NCBI GenBank assembly: GCA_025965315.1
Contig: JAOPXD010000177.1
Location: forward strand, 1 to 45,920
Reading direction: 5' to 3'
DNA: 45,920 nt
DNA from: Marmoricola sp.
GTDB lineage: Bacteria; Actinomycetota; Actinomycetes; Propionibacteriales; Nocardioidaceae
Under the pieces are notes generated by a model. That model was not told the origin of the DNA. It made no database searches and saw nothing but the letters and a program-made list of their open reading frames with translations. Positions 8,919 to 17,499 of this stretch are shown here, in pieces. How positions within the stretch are numbered: position 1 is the first letter of the stretch; each line of letters opens with the position of its first letter. A program made the translations under genes and the position numbers.

Positions 8919-8941
8919 CCGTGACAGTATTACTGTCACGG
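8919..8941. promoter_or_regulatory. Perfect 11-bp-arm palindrome, candidate TetR-type operator
   Basis: Left arm CCGTGACAGTA (8919-8929), one central T, right arm TACTGTCACGG (8931-8941). The match is perfect. It ends 44 nt before the ATG of the F420-dependent oxidoreductase gene. Size and symmetry suit a dimeric repressor such as a TetR-family protein; no such regulator gene lies in the window. Confidence 0.72.
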
Positions 8942-8985
8942 TAGTCCGCAAGGGCCCTCGCCGACCCCGAACACGAAGGCATCCG

Positions 8986-10026
8986 ATGAAGATCTCGACC
9001 ATGCTCATGTACGACGGAAACCCCCGCAGCGCCGCCGACCAGGTCACCGCCTGGGAGAAGGCCGGGCTGGACACCGTCTGGGTGGCTGAGGCCTACGGCT
9101 TCGACTCCCCCACCCTGATGGGCTACCTGGCCGCGAAGACCGAGACCGTCGAGATCGGATCGGGGATCATGAACATCTACTCGCGGACCCCCGGCGCACT
9201 GCTGCAGACCGCGGCCGGCCTGGACAACGTCTCCGGTGGACGCGCGATCCTCGGCCTCGGCGCCTCCGGCCCGCAGGTCATCGAGGGCTTCCACGGCGTG
9301 CCGTACGAGAAGCCGCTGGCCCGCACCCGCGAGATCGTCGAGATCGTCCGCTCCGGCATGCGCCGCGAGCCCCTGACGTCCGACGGCTTCTACAAGCTGC
9401 CGCTGACCAAGGAGCAGGGCGCGATCACCGGGATGGGCAAGGCGCTGAAGCTGCTCACCAGGCCCGAGCGGTCCGAGGTGCCGATCTACATCGCCGCCCT
9501 CGGGCCGAAGAACGTCGAGCTCGCTGCCGAGATCGCCGACGGCCTGCTGCCGCACCTCTACTACCCGGAGAAGATCGACTCGGTGATGGGCGCCCCGATC
9601 GCGGCTGGCAAAGCGAAGCGGGACCCGTCCCTCGGCGGGTTCAACATCGTCGCCGGCGGCATGCTCGCCATCGGTGAGGGGCCCGAGACCAAGGCGCTGC
9701 TCGACTTCGCGCGTCCGCTCTTCGCTCTCTACATCGGCGGCATGGGCGCGAAGGGCAAGAACTTCTACAACGACCTCGCCTGCGCCTACGGCTACGAGAA
9801 GGAAGCGACCGAGATCCAGGAGCTGTACCTCTCGGGCAAGAAGAAGGAAGCCGAGGCGCTGGTTCCGACCGAGTGGCTCGAGGCGGCCAACTTCGTCGGC
9901 CCGGCGTCGTACATCAAGGAGCGCGTGGCCGCGTTCGCCGAGACCGGCGTGACCAGCCTGAACGTCACGCCCGTCGGCGCCGACCCGGCCGCCCTGATCG
10001 CCGAGCTCAAGGGCATCGTCGGCTGA
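8986..10026 (+). CDS. LLM-class F420-dependent oxidoreductase
   Basis: This 346-residue protein belongs to the luciferase-like monooxygenase superfamily, the TIM-barrel branch that in actinobacteria usually uses F420 rather than flavin. It starts with a beta strand and a conserved acidic patch (EKAGLDTVWVAEAYGFD, about residues 24-40). It then has TVEIGSGIMNIYSRTP and GGRAILGLGASGPQVIEGFHG, all typical of this class. GAAGG at about 8975-8979 gives a suitable ribosome-binding site for ATG 8986. The palindrome at 8919-8941 probably controls it. It sits next to fbiC, which makes the F420 chromophore. Substrate unknown; flavin use cannot be excluded. Confidence 0.87.
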   Translation: MKISTMLMYDGNPRSAADQVTAWEKAGLDTVWVAEAYGFDSPTLMGYLAAKTETVEIGSGIMNIYSRTPGALLQTAAGLDNVSGGRAILGLGASGPQVIEGFHGVPYEKPLARTREIVEIVRSGMRREPLTSDGFYKLPLTKEQGAITGMGKALKLLTRPERSEVPIYIAALGPKNVELAAEIADGLLPHLYYPEKIDSVMGAPIAAGKAKRDPSLGGFNIVAGGMLAIGEGPETKALLDFARPLFALYIGGMGAKGKNFYNDLACAYGYEKEATEIQELYLSGKKKEAEALVPTEWLEAANFVGPASYIKERVAAFAETGVTSLNVTPVGADPAALIAELKGIVG

Positions 10027-10097
10027 CCGGGAATAGGCCAGGGCAATTCTCGTTGACCACTCTATGAGAGTTTTGCGCGCCGGAACCGATCGCTGGA

Positions 10098-10103
10098 TAG
10101 CCT
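10098..10103 (+). promoter_or_regulatory. Candidate -10 box of fbiC (leaderless)
   Basis: TAGCCT matches TANNNT and ends 7 nt before ATG 10111. There is no Shine-Dalgarno site upstream of that ATG. A good -35 at normal spacing was not found. Confidence 0.45.
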
Positions 10104-10110
10104 GATCACG

Positions 10111-12639
10111 ATGAACGCAACGCCCCAGCAGATCCGTCGCGCGCTCGCCCGCGCCGAGCGCAGTGCTGCGCTCGACCAGGGTGAGGCCGTTGCCCTCCTC
10201 AGCGCCCGCGGCGAGGACCTCGAACGCCTCACCACGGTCGCGGCGCGGATCCGCGACCGCGGGCTCGAGGACGCCGGGCGACCCGGCGTGGTCACGTACT
10301 CCCCGAAGGTGTTCATCCCGATCACGAAGCTGTGCCGGGACAAGTGCCACTACTGCACGTTCGTGGAGACCCCCGGCCAGCTCCAGCGCAAGGGCCACGG
10401 GATGTTCCTCTCCCCCGACGAGATCCTCGAGATCGCGCGCCAGGGGGCAGAGCTCGGCTGCACCGAGGCGCTGTTCACCCTCGGCGACCGCCCCGAGGAC
10501 CGCTGGCCCGAGGCGCAGGCCTGGCTCGACGAGGAGGGCTACGACTCGACGCTGGCCTACTGCCGGGCGATGGCGATCCGGGTGCTGGAAGAGACCGGGC
10601 TGCTGCCGCACCTGAACCCCGGCGTGATGTCGTGGGAGGAGATGAACCGGCTCAAGCCGGTCTCGCCCTCGATGGGGATGATGCTCGAGACCACCTCGCG
10701 CCGGATCTTCGAGACCAAGGGCGAAGCCCACTACGGGTCGCCCGACAAGGACCCCGACGTACGGCTGCGGGTGCTCGAGGACGCGGGCCGGCTCTCGATC
10801 CCGTTCACCACCGGACTGCTGATCGGTATCGGCGAGAACCTGGAGGAGCGTGCGGAGTCGATCTTCGCGCTGCGCCGGATCGCCCGTCAGTACGGCAACA
10901 TCCAGGAAGTCATCATCCAGAACTTCCGCGCCAAGCCGGACACCGCGATGCGGCACACCGACGACCTGGGCCTGGAGGAGTACGTCGCCGCGATCGCGGT
11001 CTCCCGGATCCTGCTCGGCCCGAAGGTCCGGCTGCAGGCTCCCCCGAACCTGGTCGATCTGGCCGAGTGCGAGGCACTCCTGGGTGCCGGCGTCGACGAC
11101 TGGGGCGGCGTCTCCCCGCTGACCCCGGACCACGTGAACCCCGAACGCCCCTGGCCCTCGCTGGACCGCCTGCGCGAGGTCACCGCCGTAGCAGGCTTCA
11201 CCCTCAAGGCCCGGCTGACCGCGCACCCCGAGTACGTCCGCGCCGGCGAGCCCTGGATCGATCCGCGCATCTCCGGCCACGTAGCCGCCCTGGCCGACGA
11301 CGACGGTCTGGTCAAGGAGAACGTCCACCCGGTCGGGATGCCCTGGCAGGAGCCCGACGGAGGCTTCGCCAGCGTCGGCCGTACCGACCTGCACACCGCC
11401 GTCGACACCGAAGGCCGTTCAGCAGACCGCCGCAGCGACTTCGCCAACGTGTACGGCGACTGGGACGAGCTGAAGGCCGGCATCGCCGAGCACGACGCGG
11501 CTCGGCCCGCAGGGCCGGTCGCCGATCCGCAGGGCCTCGCGGCTCTGCGAGCGGCGGAGCGAGACCCCGGCAACCTCTCCGACGAGCACGCCCTGACCCT
11601 GATGACGGCCGAGGGCGACCTCCTGCAGCAGGTCATCAGGCTCGCCGACAACCTCCGCAAGGAGGTCTCCGGCGACGACGTCACCTACGTCGTGAACCGG
11701 AACATCAACTTCACCAACGTCTGCTACGTCGGCTGCCGGTTCTGCGCCTTCGCCCAGCGCCGTACCGATGAGGACGCCTACTCGCTGTCCCTCGACGAGG
11801 TCGCGGACCGGGCCGAGGAAGCCTGGAAGCTGGGCGCCTCCGAGGTCTGCATGCAGGGCGGTATCGACCCCGAGCTGCCCGGTACGGCGTACTTCGACAT
11901 CGCCGCAGCGGTGAAGAAGCGCGTCCCCGGGATGCACGTGCACGCGTTCTCACCGATGGAGATCGTCAACGGCTCCAGCCGGACCGGGCTGTCGTTCGAG
12001 GACTTCCTGATCAAGGCGCGGGAGTCCGGCCTCGACACGATCCCCGGGACCGCCGCAGAGATCCTCGACGACGAGGTCCGCTGGATCCTGACCAAGGGCA
12101 AGCTGCCGACGAAGACCTGGATCGAGATCGTCTCCACCGCGCACAGGGTCGGGATCCGGTCGAGCTCCACGATGATGTACGGCCACGTGGACAACCCGCG
12201 GCACTGGGTCCAGCACCTGAAGGTGCTCTCCGGCATGCAGCAGCACAACCTCGATCAGGGCATCCCGGGATTCACGGAGTTCGTCCCGCTCCCGTTCGTG
12301 CACCACTCGGCACCGATCTACCTGGCCGGGGTCGCCCGTCCCGGCCCGACCCTGCGCGACAACCTCGCCGTGCACGCGATGGCCCGGATCCTGCTGCACG
12401 GCCGGATCGACAACATCCAGACCAGCTGGGTCAAGCTCGGCCCCGACGGCACCCGCGCGATGCTCAACGCCGGTGCCAACGACCTGGGCGGCACCCTGAT
12501 GGAGGAGACCATCTCCCGGATGGCTGGCTCCGAGCACGGGTCGGCCAAGACCGTCGCCGAGCTCATCGAGATCGGTACCGGCATCGACCGCCCGGTCGTC
12601 GAACGTACGACGACCTACGGTCGCCCGATCCCCCGCTGA
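10111..12639 (+). CDS. fbiC: FbiC: 7,8-didemethyl-8-hydroxy-5-deazariboflavin (FO) synthase, fused CofG-CofH
   Basis: This 842-residue enzyme makes FO, the chromophore of cofactor F420, from tyrosine and a ribityl-aminouracil. It has two radical-SAM halves, as usual for actinobacterial FbiC. The CofG-like N-terminal half has the cluster ligands C75, C79 and C82 ([11 protein letters not shown]). The CofH-like C-terminal half has C538, C542 and C545 ([10 protein letters not shown]). Both CX3CX2C motifs are intact and the length is normal. It lies downstream of an LLM oxidoreductase likely to use F420. The stop codon is separated by 1 nt from the convergent sugar permease gene. Confidence 0.96.
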   Translation: MNATPQQIRRALARAERSAALDQGEAVALLSARGEDLERLTTVAARIRDRGLEDAGRPGVVTYSPKVFIPITKLCRDKCHYCTFVETPGQLQRKGHGMFLSPDEILEIARQGAELGCTEALFTLGDRPEDRWPEAQAWLDEEGYDSTLAYCRAMAIRVLEETGLLPHLNPGVMSWEEMNRLKPVSPSMGMMLETTSRRIFETKGEAHYGSPDKDPDVRLRVLEDAGRLSIPFTTGLLIGIGENLEERAESIFALRRIARQYGNIQEVIIQNFRAKPDTAMRHTDDLGLEEYVAAIAVSRILLGPKVRLQAPPNLVDLAECEALLGAGVDDWGGVSPLTPDHVNPERPWPSLDRLREVTAVAGFTLKARLTAHPEYVRAGEPWIDPRISGHVAALADDDGLVKENVHPVGMPWQEPDGGFASVGRTDLHTAVDTEGRSADRRSDFANVYGDWDELKAGIAEHDAARPAGPVADPQGLAALRAAERDPGNLSDEHALTLMTAEGDLLQQVIRLADNLRKEVSGDDVTYVVNRNINFTNVCYVGCRFCAFAQRRTDEDAYSLSLDEVADRAEEAWKLGASEVCMQGGIDPELPGTAYFDIAAAVKKRVPGMHVHAFSPMEIVNGSSRTGLSFEDFLIKARESGLDTIPGTAAEILDDEVRWILTKGKLPTKTWIEIVSTAHRVGIRSSSTMMYGHVDNPRHWVQHLKVLSGMQQHNLDQGIPGFTEFVPLPFVHHSAPIYLAGVARPGPTLRDNLAVHAMARILLHGRIDNIQTSWVKLGPDGTRAMLNAGANDLGGTLMEETISRMAGSEHGSAKTVAELIEIGTGIDRPVVERTTTYGRPIPR

Positions 12640-12640
12640 G

Positions 12641-14074
12641 TCAGGAGCGGGCGGCCCGCTGGCGGGAGATGGCGTCGACCGCAGCGGCCAGGAGCAGCAC
12701 CACGCCGGTGATGACCTGCTGCCACTGCGGGTCGATGCTGGTCCGCAGGCCCAGGCCGTTCGGGATGATCGCGATCACCAGGGCACCGAGGATCGCGTCC
12801 CGCGGCTTGCCCCGCCCGCCGAAGAGCGACGTACCGCCGATGACCGCGGCAGCGACCGAGAACAGCAGCACGTTGCCGGAGCCGAGGTCGAGCGAGGCCG
12901 AGGACTGCGAGGACGCGAGCATCAGACCGCCGAGGGCACCGAACGCCGAGCAGAGGATGAAGGCCGTCACCTTGATGTGGACGACGTCGATACCGGCGCG
13001 GCGCGCGGCCTCGGCGTTCCCGCCGGTGGCGTAGAGATGCCTGCCCCAGGTCGTCTTCGAGAGCATCAGCGTGCAGATGATCATCAGCACGATCACGATG
13101 ACCGCAGGGATCGGGATCCCCTCGATGATCTTGAGGTCGGTGAAGTTCCGGTTCGTGTTGGCCAGCGCGGTGATCACGACGGCCAGCACAGCGAGCGCGC
13201 CACCGCGCAGCAGCACCAGGTTGAGCGACTCCCGGGCGAGATCTGCCTTCTTCGCCTGGAGCGACCCGACCACCCCGTAGGCGACGTAGCCGCCGACGAC
13301 GACGGCGACGAACACCCAGCTCCAGGTGGCCGACAGGTTGCCGTAGGTCAGCTTGTGCCACAGGTCGTAGTTCGAGGTGTTCACCGGCTGTCCGTTGAGC
13401 GCGAACTGCAGCACTCCCTGCCAGGCGAGGAACAGCGCGAGGGTCACCACGAAGCTGGGGATGCCGACCTTGGCCACCAGGTAGCCGTTGAGCACGCCGA
13501 TCGCGGCACCGATGCAGACGGCGGCGATCATCGCGGGGATCAGGTGCTGGGTCATGTTCGTGGCGATCAGGACCTCGCCGAGCGCGACCACGGCCGCGCC
13601 GGACCAGGCCCGGAGCCACAGCGCCAGGGCGATCGCGCACGCCATCCCCACGATCAGGCTCCAGAAGAGCAGGCTGGGCAGCGAGCCGTGCAGCTGCTTG
13701 TTGAAGACCCCGACCGCGGCGATCGCCGCGCAGGTACCGCCGGCAGTACCGGCCGACAGGTCGATCTCGCCGAGAAGGAGCACGAAGACCAGTCCCATCG
13801 CGATCACCGCGATGTAGGCACCCTGGCCGGGGATGTTGCCGATGTTGTTCTTCGACAGGAACCGGTTGCTGACCTGCATGAAGATGATCCCGAGCAGCAC
13901 CAGACCGAGGACGGACGGCAGTGCTCCGGGGTCTCCGGTGCGCAACCGGTTCACCCAGTTGCGAGCCGCCCCCGCGAGCGAGATCTCCTCGACGTCGAGG
14001 GAGAAGTCGCTGGCTCGGTCGCTCGCAGGCACCAGGCCGGCGTCGACGTTGGTCTCAGGCGTGTGGGGTGTCAT
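12641..14074 (-). CDS. Sugar ABC transporter permease (XylH/FrcC-like)
   Basis: This 477-residue polytopic membrane protein resembles permeases of the ribose/xylose/multiple-monosaccharide class. Typical segments are ALLLGEIDLSAGT-like VLLLGEIDLSAGTAGG near the third helix, GIPSFVVTLALFLAWQG and the C-terminal SLFGGRGKPRDAILGALVI. It is longer than most relatives because of a hydrophilic N-terminus of about 45 residues and a loop containing LQAKKADLARESLN. It is the third gene of the minus-strand unit, 7 nt after the ATPase gene, so the pair is surely co-transcribed. It should form the membrane channel of an importer with the ATPase and binding protein encoded upstream. The sugar is not determined. 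Confidence 0.92.
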   Translation of the reverse strand: MTPHTPETNVDAGLVPASDRASDFSLDVEEISLAGAARNWVNRLRTGDPGALPSVLGLVLLGIIFMQVSNRFLSKNNIGNIPGQGAYIAVIAMGLVFVLLLGEIDLSAGTAGGTCAAIAAVGVFNKQLHGSLPSLLFWSLIVGMACAIALALWLRAWSGAAVVALGEVLIATNMTQHLIPAMIAAVCIGAAIGVLNGYLVAKVGIPSFVVTLALFLAWQGVLQFALNGQPVNTSNYDLWHKLTYGNLSATWSWVFVAVVVGGYVAYGVVGSLQAKKADLARESLNLVLLRGGALAVLAVVITALANTNRNFTDLKIIEGIPIPAVIVIVLMIICTLMLSKTTWGRHLYATGGNAEAARRAGIDVVHIKVTAFILCSAFGALGGLMLASSQSSASLDLGSGNVLLFSVAAAVIGGTSLFGGRGKPRDAILGALVIAIIPNGLGLRTSIDPQWQQVITGVVLLLAAAVDAISRQRAARS

Positions 14075-14081
14075 GGAGGCC

Positions 14082-14861
14082 TCAGATGCTCTGGTTGGCG
14101 GTCGACGGGTTCAGGCCGATGTCGCCGCTGCGTCCGGCGGTGATCAGCTCGACGATCTGGGTGGTGTTGCTGTCCTTGGTCATCACCTCGGCCGCGACCC
14201 GGCCCAGGTAGAGCGCGACCACCCGGTCGGAGACCTCGATGACGTCGTTCATGTTGTGCGAGATCAGGACGACGCCGCGTCCCTGGTCGGCCAGCCGGCG
14301 TACGAGGTCCAGCACCTGCCGGGTCTGGGCCACCCCGAGCGCGGCGGTCGGCTCGTCGAGGAAGACGACCTTGCTGTTCCACAGCACGGCCTTCGCGATC
14401 GCGACGGTCTGCCGCTGACCGCCCGAGAGGCTGGCCACGGACTGACGCACCGAGGAGACGGTCTTGACGGACAGCCCGGCGAGCGCCGCTCGCGCCTGGC
14501 GCTCCATCTCGCCGTCGGCGAGGATCGAGCCGAACCGGCGGAGTTCGCGACCGAGGAACATGTTCTGGGTGATGTCGAGGTTGTCGGCCAGCGCGAGGTC
14601 CTGGTAGACGAACTCGATGCCGAGGCCGGTCGCGACCCGCGGGTCGTTCAGCGTGACGGGCCTCCCCTCGAAGAGGACCTCACCGGAATCGATCCCGTGG
14701 ATCCCGGCGATGCACTTGACCAGCGTCGACTTGCCGGCACCGTTGTCACCGACCAGTGCGGTGACCTCGCCCGGGTAGACGTTGAAGTTCACGTCGTGGA
14801 GCACGTGCACCGGGCCGAAGCGCTTGTTGAGATTCCGGATCTCGAGGACTGGTTCCGCCAT
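14082..14861 (-). CDS. Sugar ABC transporter ATP-binding protein, single NBD
   Basis: This 259-residue cytoplasmic ATPase powers the adjacent sugar permease. Walker A is GDNGAGKS (38-45), the signature is SLSGGQRQ, Walker B with the catalytic Glu is VVFLDEPTAA, and the switch His is in LISHNMND; all are intact. It has one ATPase domain, like FrcA, rather than the tandem domains of XylG or RbsA, so two copies probably pair with the permease. The ATG at 14861 lies 153 nt after the binding-protein stop, with a strong hairpin in between. That spacing suits lower expression than the binding protein. Confidence 0.93.
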   Translation of the reverse strand: MAEPVLEIRNLNKRFGPVHVLHDVNFNVYPGEVTALVGDNGAGKSTLVKCIAGIHGIDSGEVLFEGRPVTLNDPRVATGLGIEFVYQDLALADNLDITQNMFLGRELRRFGSILADGEMERQARAALAGLSVKTVSSVRQSVASLSGGQRQTVAIAKAVLWNSKVVFLDEPTAALGVAQTRQVLDLVRRLADQGRGVVLISHNMNDVIEVSDRVVALYLGRVAAEVMTKDSNTTQIVELITAGRSGDIGLNPSTANQSI

Positions 14862-14953
14862 GGTCTACCGCCGGTTCCTTGGTGAGCTGCGTGGATGGGT
14901 GATGCCGGGTCGATCGATGGGGGCGAGGCACGGACACCGGCCCCCGACAGGGC

Positions 14954-14997
14954 TCATGGCCGGGCGTTCCTCGGTGAGGAGGGCCGCCCGGCCATGA
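14954..14997 (-). other. Intercistronic stem-loop after the sugar-binding protein gene
   Basis: Arms of 13 bp match perfectly: TCATGGCCGGGCG (14954-14966) and CGCCCGGCCATGA (14985-14997). The 18-nt loop itself contains a 5-bp stem (TCCTC, GAGGA). No T-tract follows on the minus strand, so it is better read as a partial terminator or mRNA-stabilising element than a full stop. Confidence 0.75.
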
Positions 14998-15014
14998 TTA
15001 CCCGAATGCGTGGA

Positions 15015-16139
15015 TCAGGAAAGACCCGCCGCGGTGCACTGTGCTTCGATGCCCTTGCAGATCGCGGCAACCGTGAGGGCGCCGGCAGTGACGACGTCCT
15101 TGACGTTGGCCTTGGTGATCACGGCGGGCTTCAGCAGAAGCGCCTGGATGTTGTGCGACGGCAGCTTCGGGTCGTCGAACTTGGTCAGGGTGAGCCCGGC
15201 GCTGGAGACGTCGGTGCCCTTGGTCAGTGCGATCGCCAGCTTCGAGGCAGCGTCGGCCTCCTGCTTGACGTCCTTGAAGATGGTCATGCCCTGCAGGCCG
15301 GTGATGACGTTCTGCAGACCGGGGACCCCGGAGTCCTGACCGGTGATGACGACCTTGCCCGCCAGCCCGGAGTTCTTCAGGACACCGATGACAGCGCCCG
15401 CGATGTCGTCGTTGGCAGCCACGACGCCGTCAACCTTGCCGCCGTTGGCGGTCAGGGCCTGGGTGAACGCAGGAGCTGCGTTCGCGACGTTCCAACCCTT
15501 GACGACAGCTTCCTGGCTGATCACGAGTTTGCCGGCCGCGACCAGCGGGTCGAGGACCTCGTGCGCGCCCTTCTTGAACAGCACCGCGTTGTTGTCCACG
15601 TCGGTACCGCCGTCCATCATGATGATGTTCGGCTTCTTCACTCCCTTGGCCTTGAGCTGGTCGACCATGGTCTGCGCCTGCAGCCTGCCGACGAGCTCGT
15701 TGTCGAACGAGACGTAGTAGCCGGCCGAACCACCGAGGTTGACCCGGTCGTAGTCGATGACCTTGACGCCCGCGTCCGAGGCCGACTTCTCGACACCGGC
15801 ACCCGAGGCCGCATCGATCGAGTCGATGATCAGGACCTTGACGCCCTCACCGATCATGCTCTGCGCGATGCTCGCGAACTTGCTCTTGTCGTTCTGTGCG
15901 TTCTGGATGTCCGCCTTGATGCCGGCGGTCTTGAACGCCGCTGCGAGCAGCGGCTTGTCGTAGGTCACGTACCGGGTCGACGACGTGGTGTCCGGCAGGA
16001 TGACCCCGACCTGGACGCCCGAGGACGAACCACCGCTTGTCTTGGAGTTGTTGTTCGAGCTTCCGCACCCGGCGAGGGCGGTGACTCCGATGAGCGCTGC
16101 GACACCGGTGACGGCGACGCGACGAGTGAGTGTTGACAC
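15015..16139 (-). CDS. Sugar-binding lipoprotein of ABC importer (XylF-like)
   Basis: This 374-residue periplasmic-binding-type protein should capture a sugar outside the membrane and deliver it to the adjacent permease. A lipoprotein signal ends at LAGC with Cys25, followed by a Ser/Gly/Asn-rich tether. The mature domain has VGVILPDTTSSTRYVTYDKP, the IDYDRVNLGG strand, the VDGVVAANDDIAGAV segment and TGQDSG, typical of xylose- and multi-sugar-binding proteins. The GTG at 16139 is supported by AGGAGG at 16146-16151, 6 nt upstream. It is first in the operon and faces the ROK repressor gene across a shared control region. The ligand is inferred only as a pentose or hexose. Confidence 0.92.
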   Translation of the reverse strand: MSTLTRRVAVTGVAALIGVTALAGCGSSNNNSKTSGGSSSGVQVGVILPDTTSSTRYVTYDKPLLAAAFKTAGIKADIQNAQNDKSKFASIAQSMIGEGVKVLIIDSIDAASGAGVEKSASDAGVKVIDYDRVNLGGSAGYYVSFDNELVGRLQAQTMVDQLKAKGVKKPNIIMMDGGTDVDNNAVLFKKGAHEVLDPLVAAGKLVISQEAVVKGWNVANAAPAFTQALTANGGKVDGVVAANDDIAGAVIGVLKNSGLAGKVVITGQDSGVPGLQNVITGLQGMTIFKDVKQEADAASKLAIALTKGTDVSSAGLTLTKFDDPKLPSHNIQALLLKPAVITKANVKDVVTAGALTVAAICKGIEAQCTAAGLS

Positions 16140-16222
16140 GGGTTTCCTCCTGGAGGGGGTGAGGGCTCTAGGCGGACAGCCAGACGCCCGTACGGCAACT
16201 CCGAGTGTGCTGGGTCACACGG

Positions 16223-16297
16223 TAGTCGTCAATAGTTGAATATAACTTTCCGGAAACGACGCCGAAACACCATCTAGCGCACATCTCTTGACGACTA
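16223..16297. promoter_or_regulatory. Divergent control region with mirrored 10-bp sites and AT-rich palindromes
   Basis: TAGTCGTCAA (16223-16232) and TTGACGACTA (16288-16297) are exact reverse complements. Each contains a TTGACG -35-like element pointing towards one of the divergent genes. Between them lie AGTT(N6)AACT (16234-16247) and the perfect palindrome TTTCCGGAAA (16247-16256), in unusually AT-rich sequence. This arrangement suits a repressor, probably the adjacent ROK protein, acting on both promoters. Confidence 0.65.
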
Positions 16298-16317
16298 GCG
16301 GAGGGTTGCCCCACAGT
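16288..16317 (+). promoter_or_regulatory. Candidate promoter of the ROK regulator gene
   Basis: TTGACG (16288-16293) and CACAGT (16312-16317) are 18 nt apart. The -10 box ends 6 nt before ATG 16324, consistent with a leaderless transcript. This favours ATG 16324 over the upstream in-frame TTG at 16288. Confidence 0.5.
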
Positions 16318-16323
16318 TCACAC

Positions 16324-17499
16324 ATGCCCCCCGACCCAGACGAGCAAACGCGGACCGCGCCCGGTTCAGCGGCCTCGTTGCGGGTCGCGAACCAGCGCCG
16401 GGTGCTCTCGCTGCTCCTGGGACGAGGCTCCGAAGCAGCCTCGCAGGCTGACATCGCCCGCGAGACCGGACTGGCCGCGGGCACCGTCTCGACGATCGTC
16501 CGCGAGCTCGCCGCCGCCGATGTGGTGAGCACCGTGGCCGGAGCCGGACGCCGCGGTACGTCGGTACGGCTGGCCCGCGGTGCCGGCCTGGTCGCCGGGG
16601 TCGACTTCGGCCACAGCCACGTCGCCGTCGCGGTCAGCGAGATGTCCGGCGAGGTGCTCACCGAGCAGCGCCGGCAGCTGACCCCCGGTCACAGCCACGT
16701 CGAGGGCCTCGGGCGGGCGCGCGAGATGCTCGAGGACATGCTCGGCGAGCTCGGAGCCGAGGTGAGCGCCCTGCGCAACATCGGGATGGGCCTGCCGGCA
16801 CCGCTCTCGGACAACGTCGTGATGAGCTCGGCGATCCTGCCCGGGTGGGTCGGCGTGAACGCCCGCGACGCAGCCTCCAAGGCCCTCGGGGCCGAGGTGC
16901 TGATCGAGAACGACGCGAACCTCGGAGCCCTCGCCGAGCACCGCCACGGCCACGGCCGCGGTCACGCGAACGTGGTCTTCGTGAAGGTGTCCTCCGGCGT
17001 CGGCGCCGGTCTGATCCTGGACCACAAGCTCTTCCGCGGGACGTCCGGGACGTCCGGCGAGATCGGGCACCTGACCCTCGACGACCAGGGCCCGCTGTGC
17101 CGGTGCGGCAGCCGTGGCTGCCTCGAGGCGTACGCCGCGACCGGGACCGCGCTCTCGATGATGGGCGACCAGATGCCCGGTGCCGACGTCGACGCGATCA
17201 TCGAGGCCGCGCAGCAGGGCAACGTCTCGGCGCTGCGGGTCTTCGAGGACGCCGGCCTGCACCTCGGGTGGGGCCTGGCCACCGTCACCAACCTGCTCAA
17301 CCCCGGCGTGATCCTGGTCGGCGGCGACATGGCGCACGCCGGCGAGCTGCTGCTCGAGTCGGCCCGCCTCGGCCTGCGCCGGCACGTGCTCGCCGGGACC
17401 TCGTCGACCCCGGTCCTGGTCGCGGCGCTCGGCGACCGCGCCTCGATGATCGGCGCGCTGGTGCTCGCGATCGACGCGACGGACCTGCTGGCGGCCTAG
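16324..17499 (+). CDS. ROK-family transcriptional regulator (XylR/NagC-like)
   Basis: This 391-residue protein has an N-terminal winged helix-turn-helix (about residues 20-75, with QADIARETGLAAGTVSTIVREL) followed by a sugar-kinase-like ROK domain. The nucleotide-loop segment VAGVDFGHSH, the sugar-site IENDANLGALAEH and the zinc cluster GPLCRCGSRGCLEAYA (near residue 257) are present. Because the kinase fold is fused to DNA binding, it probably represses the divergent sugar-import operon until the sugar binds. The ATG at 16324 was chosen because the upstream in-frame TTG at 16288 coincides with a -35 box. Its stop codon overlaps that of the convergent P450 gene. Confidence 0.92.
   Translation: MPPDPDEQTRTAPGSAASLRVANQRRVLSLLLGRGSEAASQADIARETGLAAGTVSTIVRELAAADVVSTVAGAGRRGTSVRLARGAGLVAGVDFGHSHVAVAVSEMSGEVLTEQRRQLTPGHSHVEGLGRAREMLEDMLGELGAEVSALRNIGMGLPAPLSDNVVMSSAILPGWVGVNARDAASKALGAEVLIENDANLGALAEHRHGHGRGHANVVFVKVSSGVGAGLILDHKLFRGTSGTSGEIGHLTLDDQGPLCRCGSRGCLEAYAATGTALSMMGDQMPGADVDAIIEAAQQGNVSALRVFEDAGLHLGWGLATVTNLLNPGVILVGGDMAHAGELLLESARLGLRRHVLAGTSSTPVLVAALGDRASMIGALVLAIDATDLLAA

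Noticed and set aside
8668..11394. Very long antisense open frame (about 900 codons) across the oxidoreductase and fbiC
   Set aside because: Asp/Gly/Arg-rich shadow translation; both sense genes have intact catalytic motifs.
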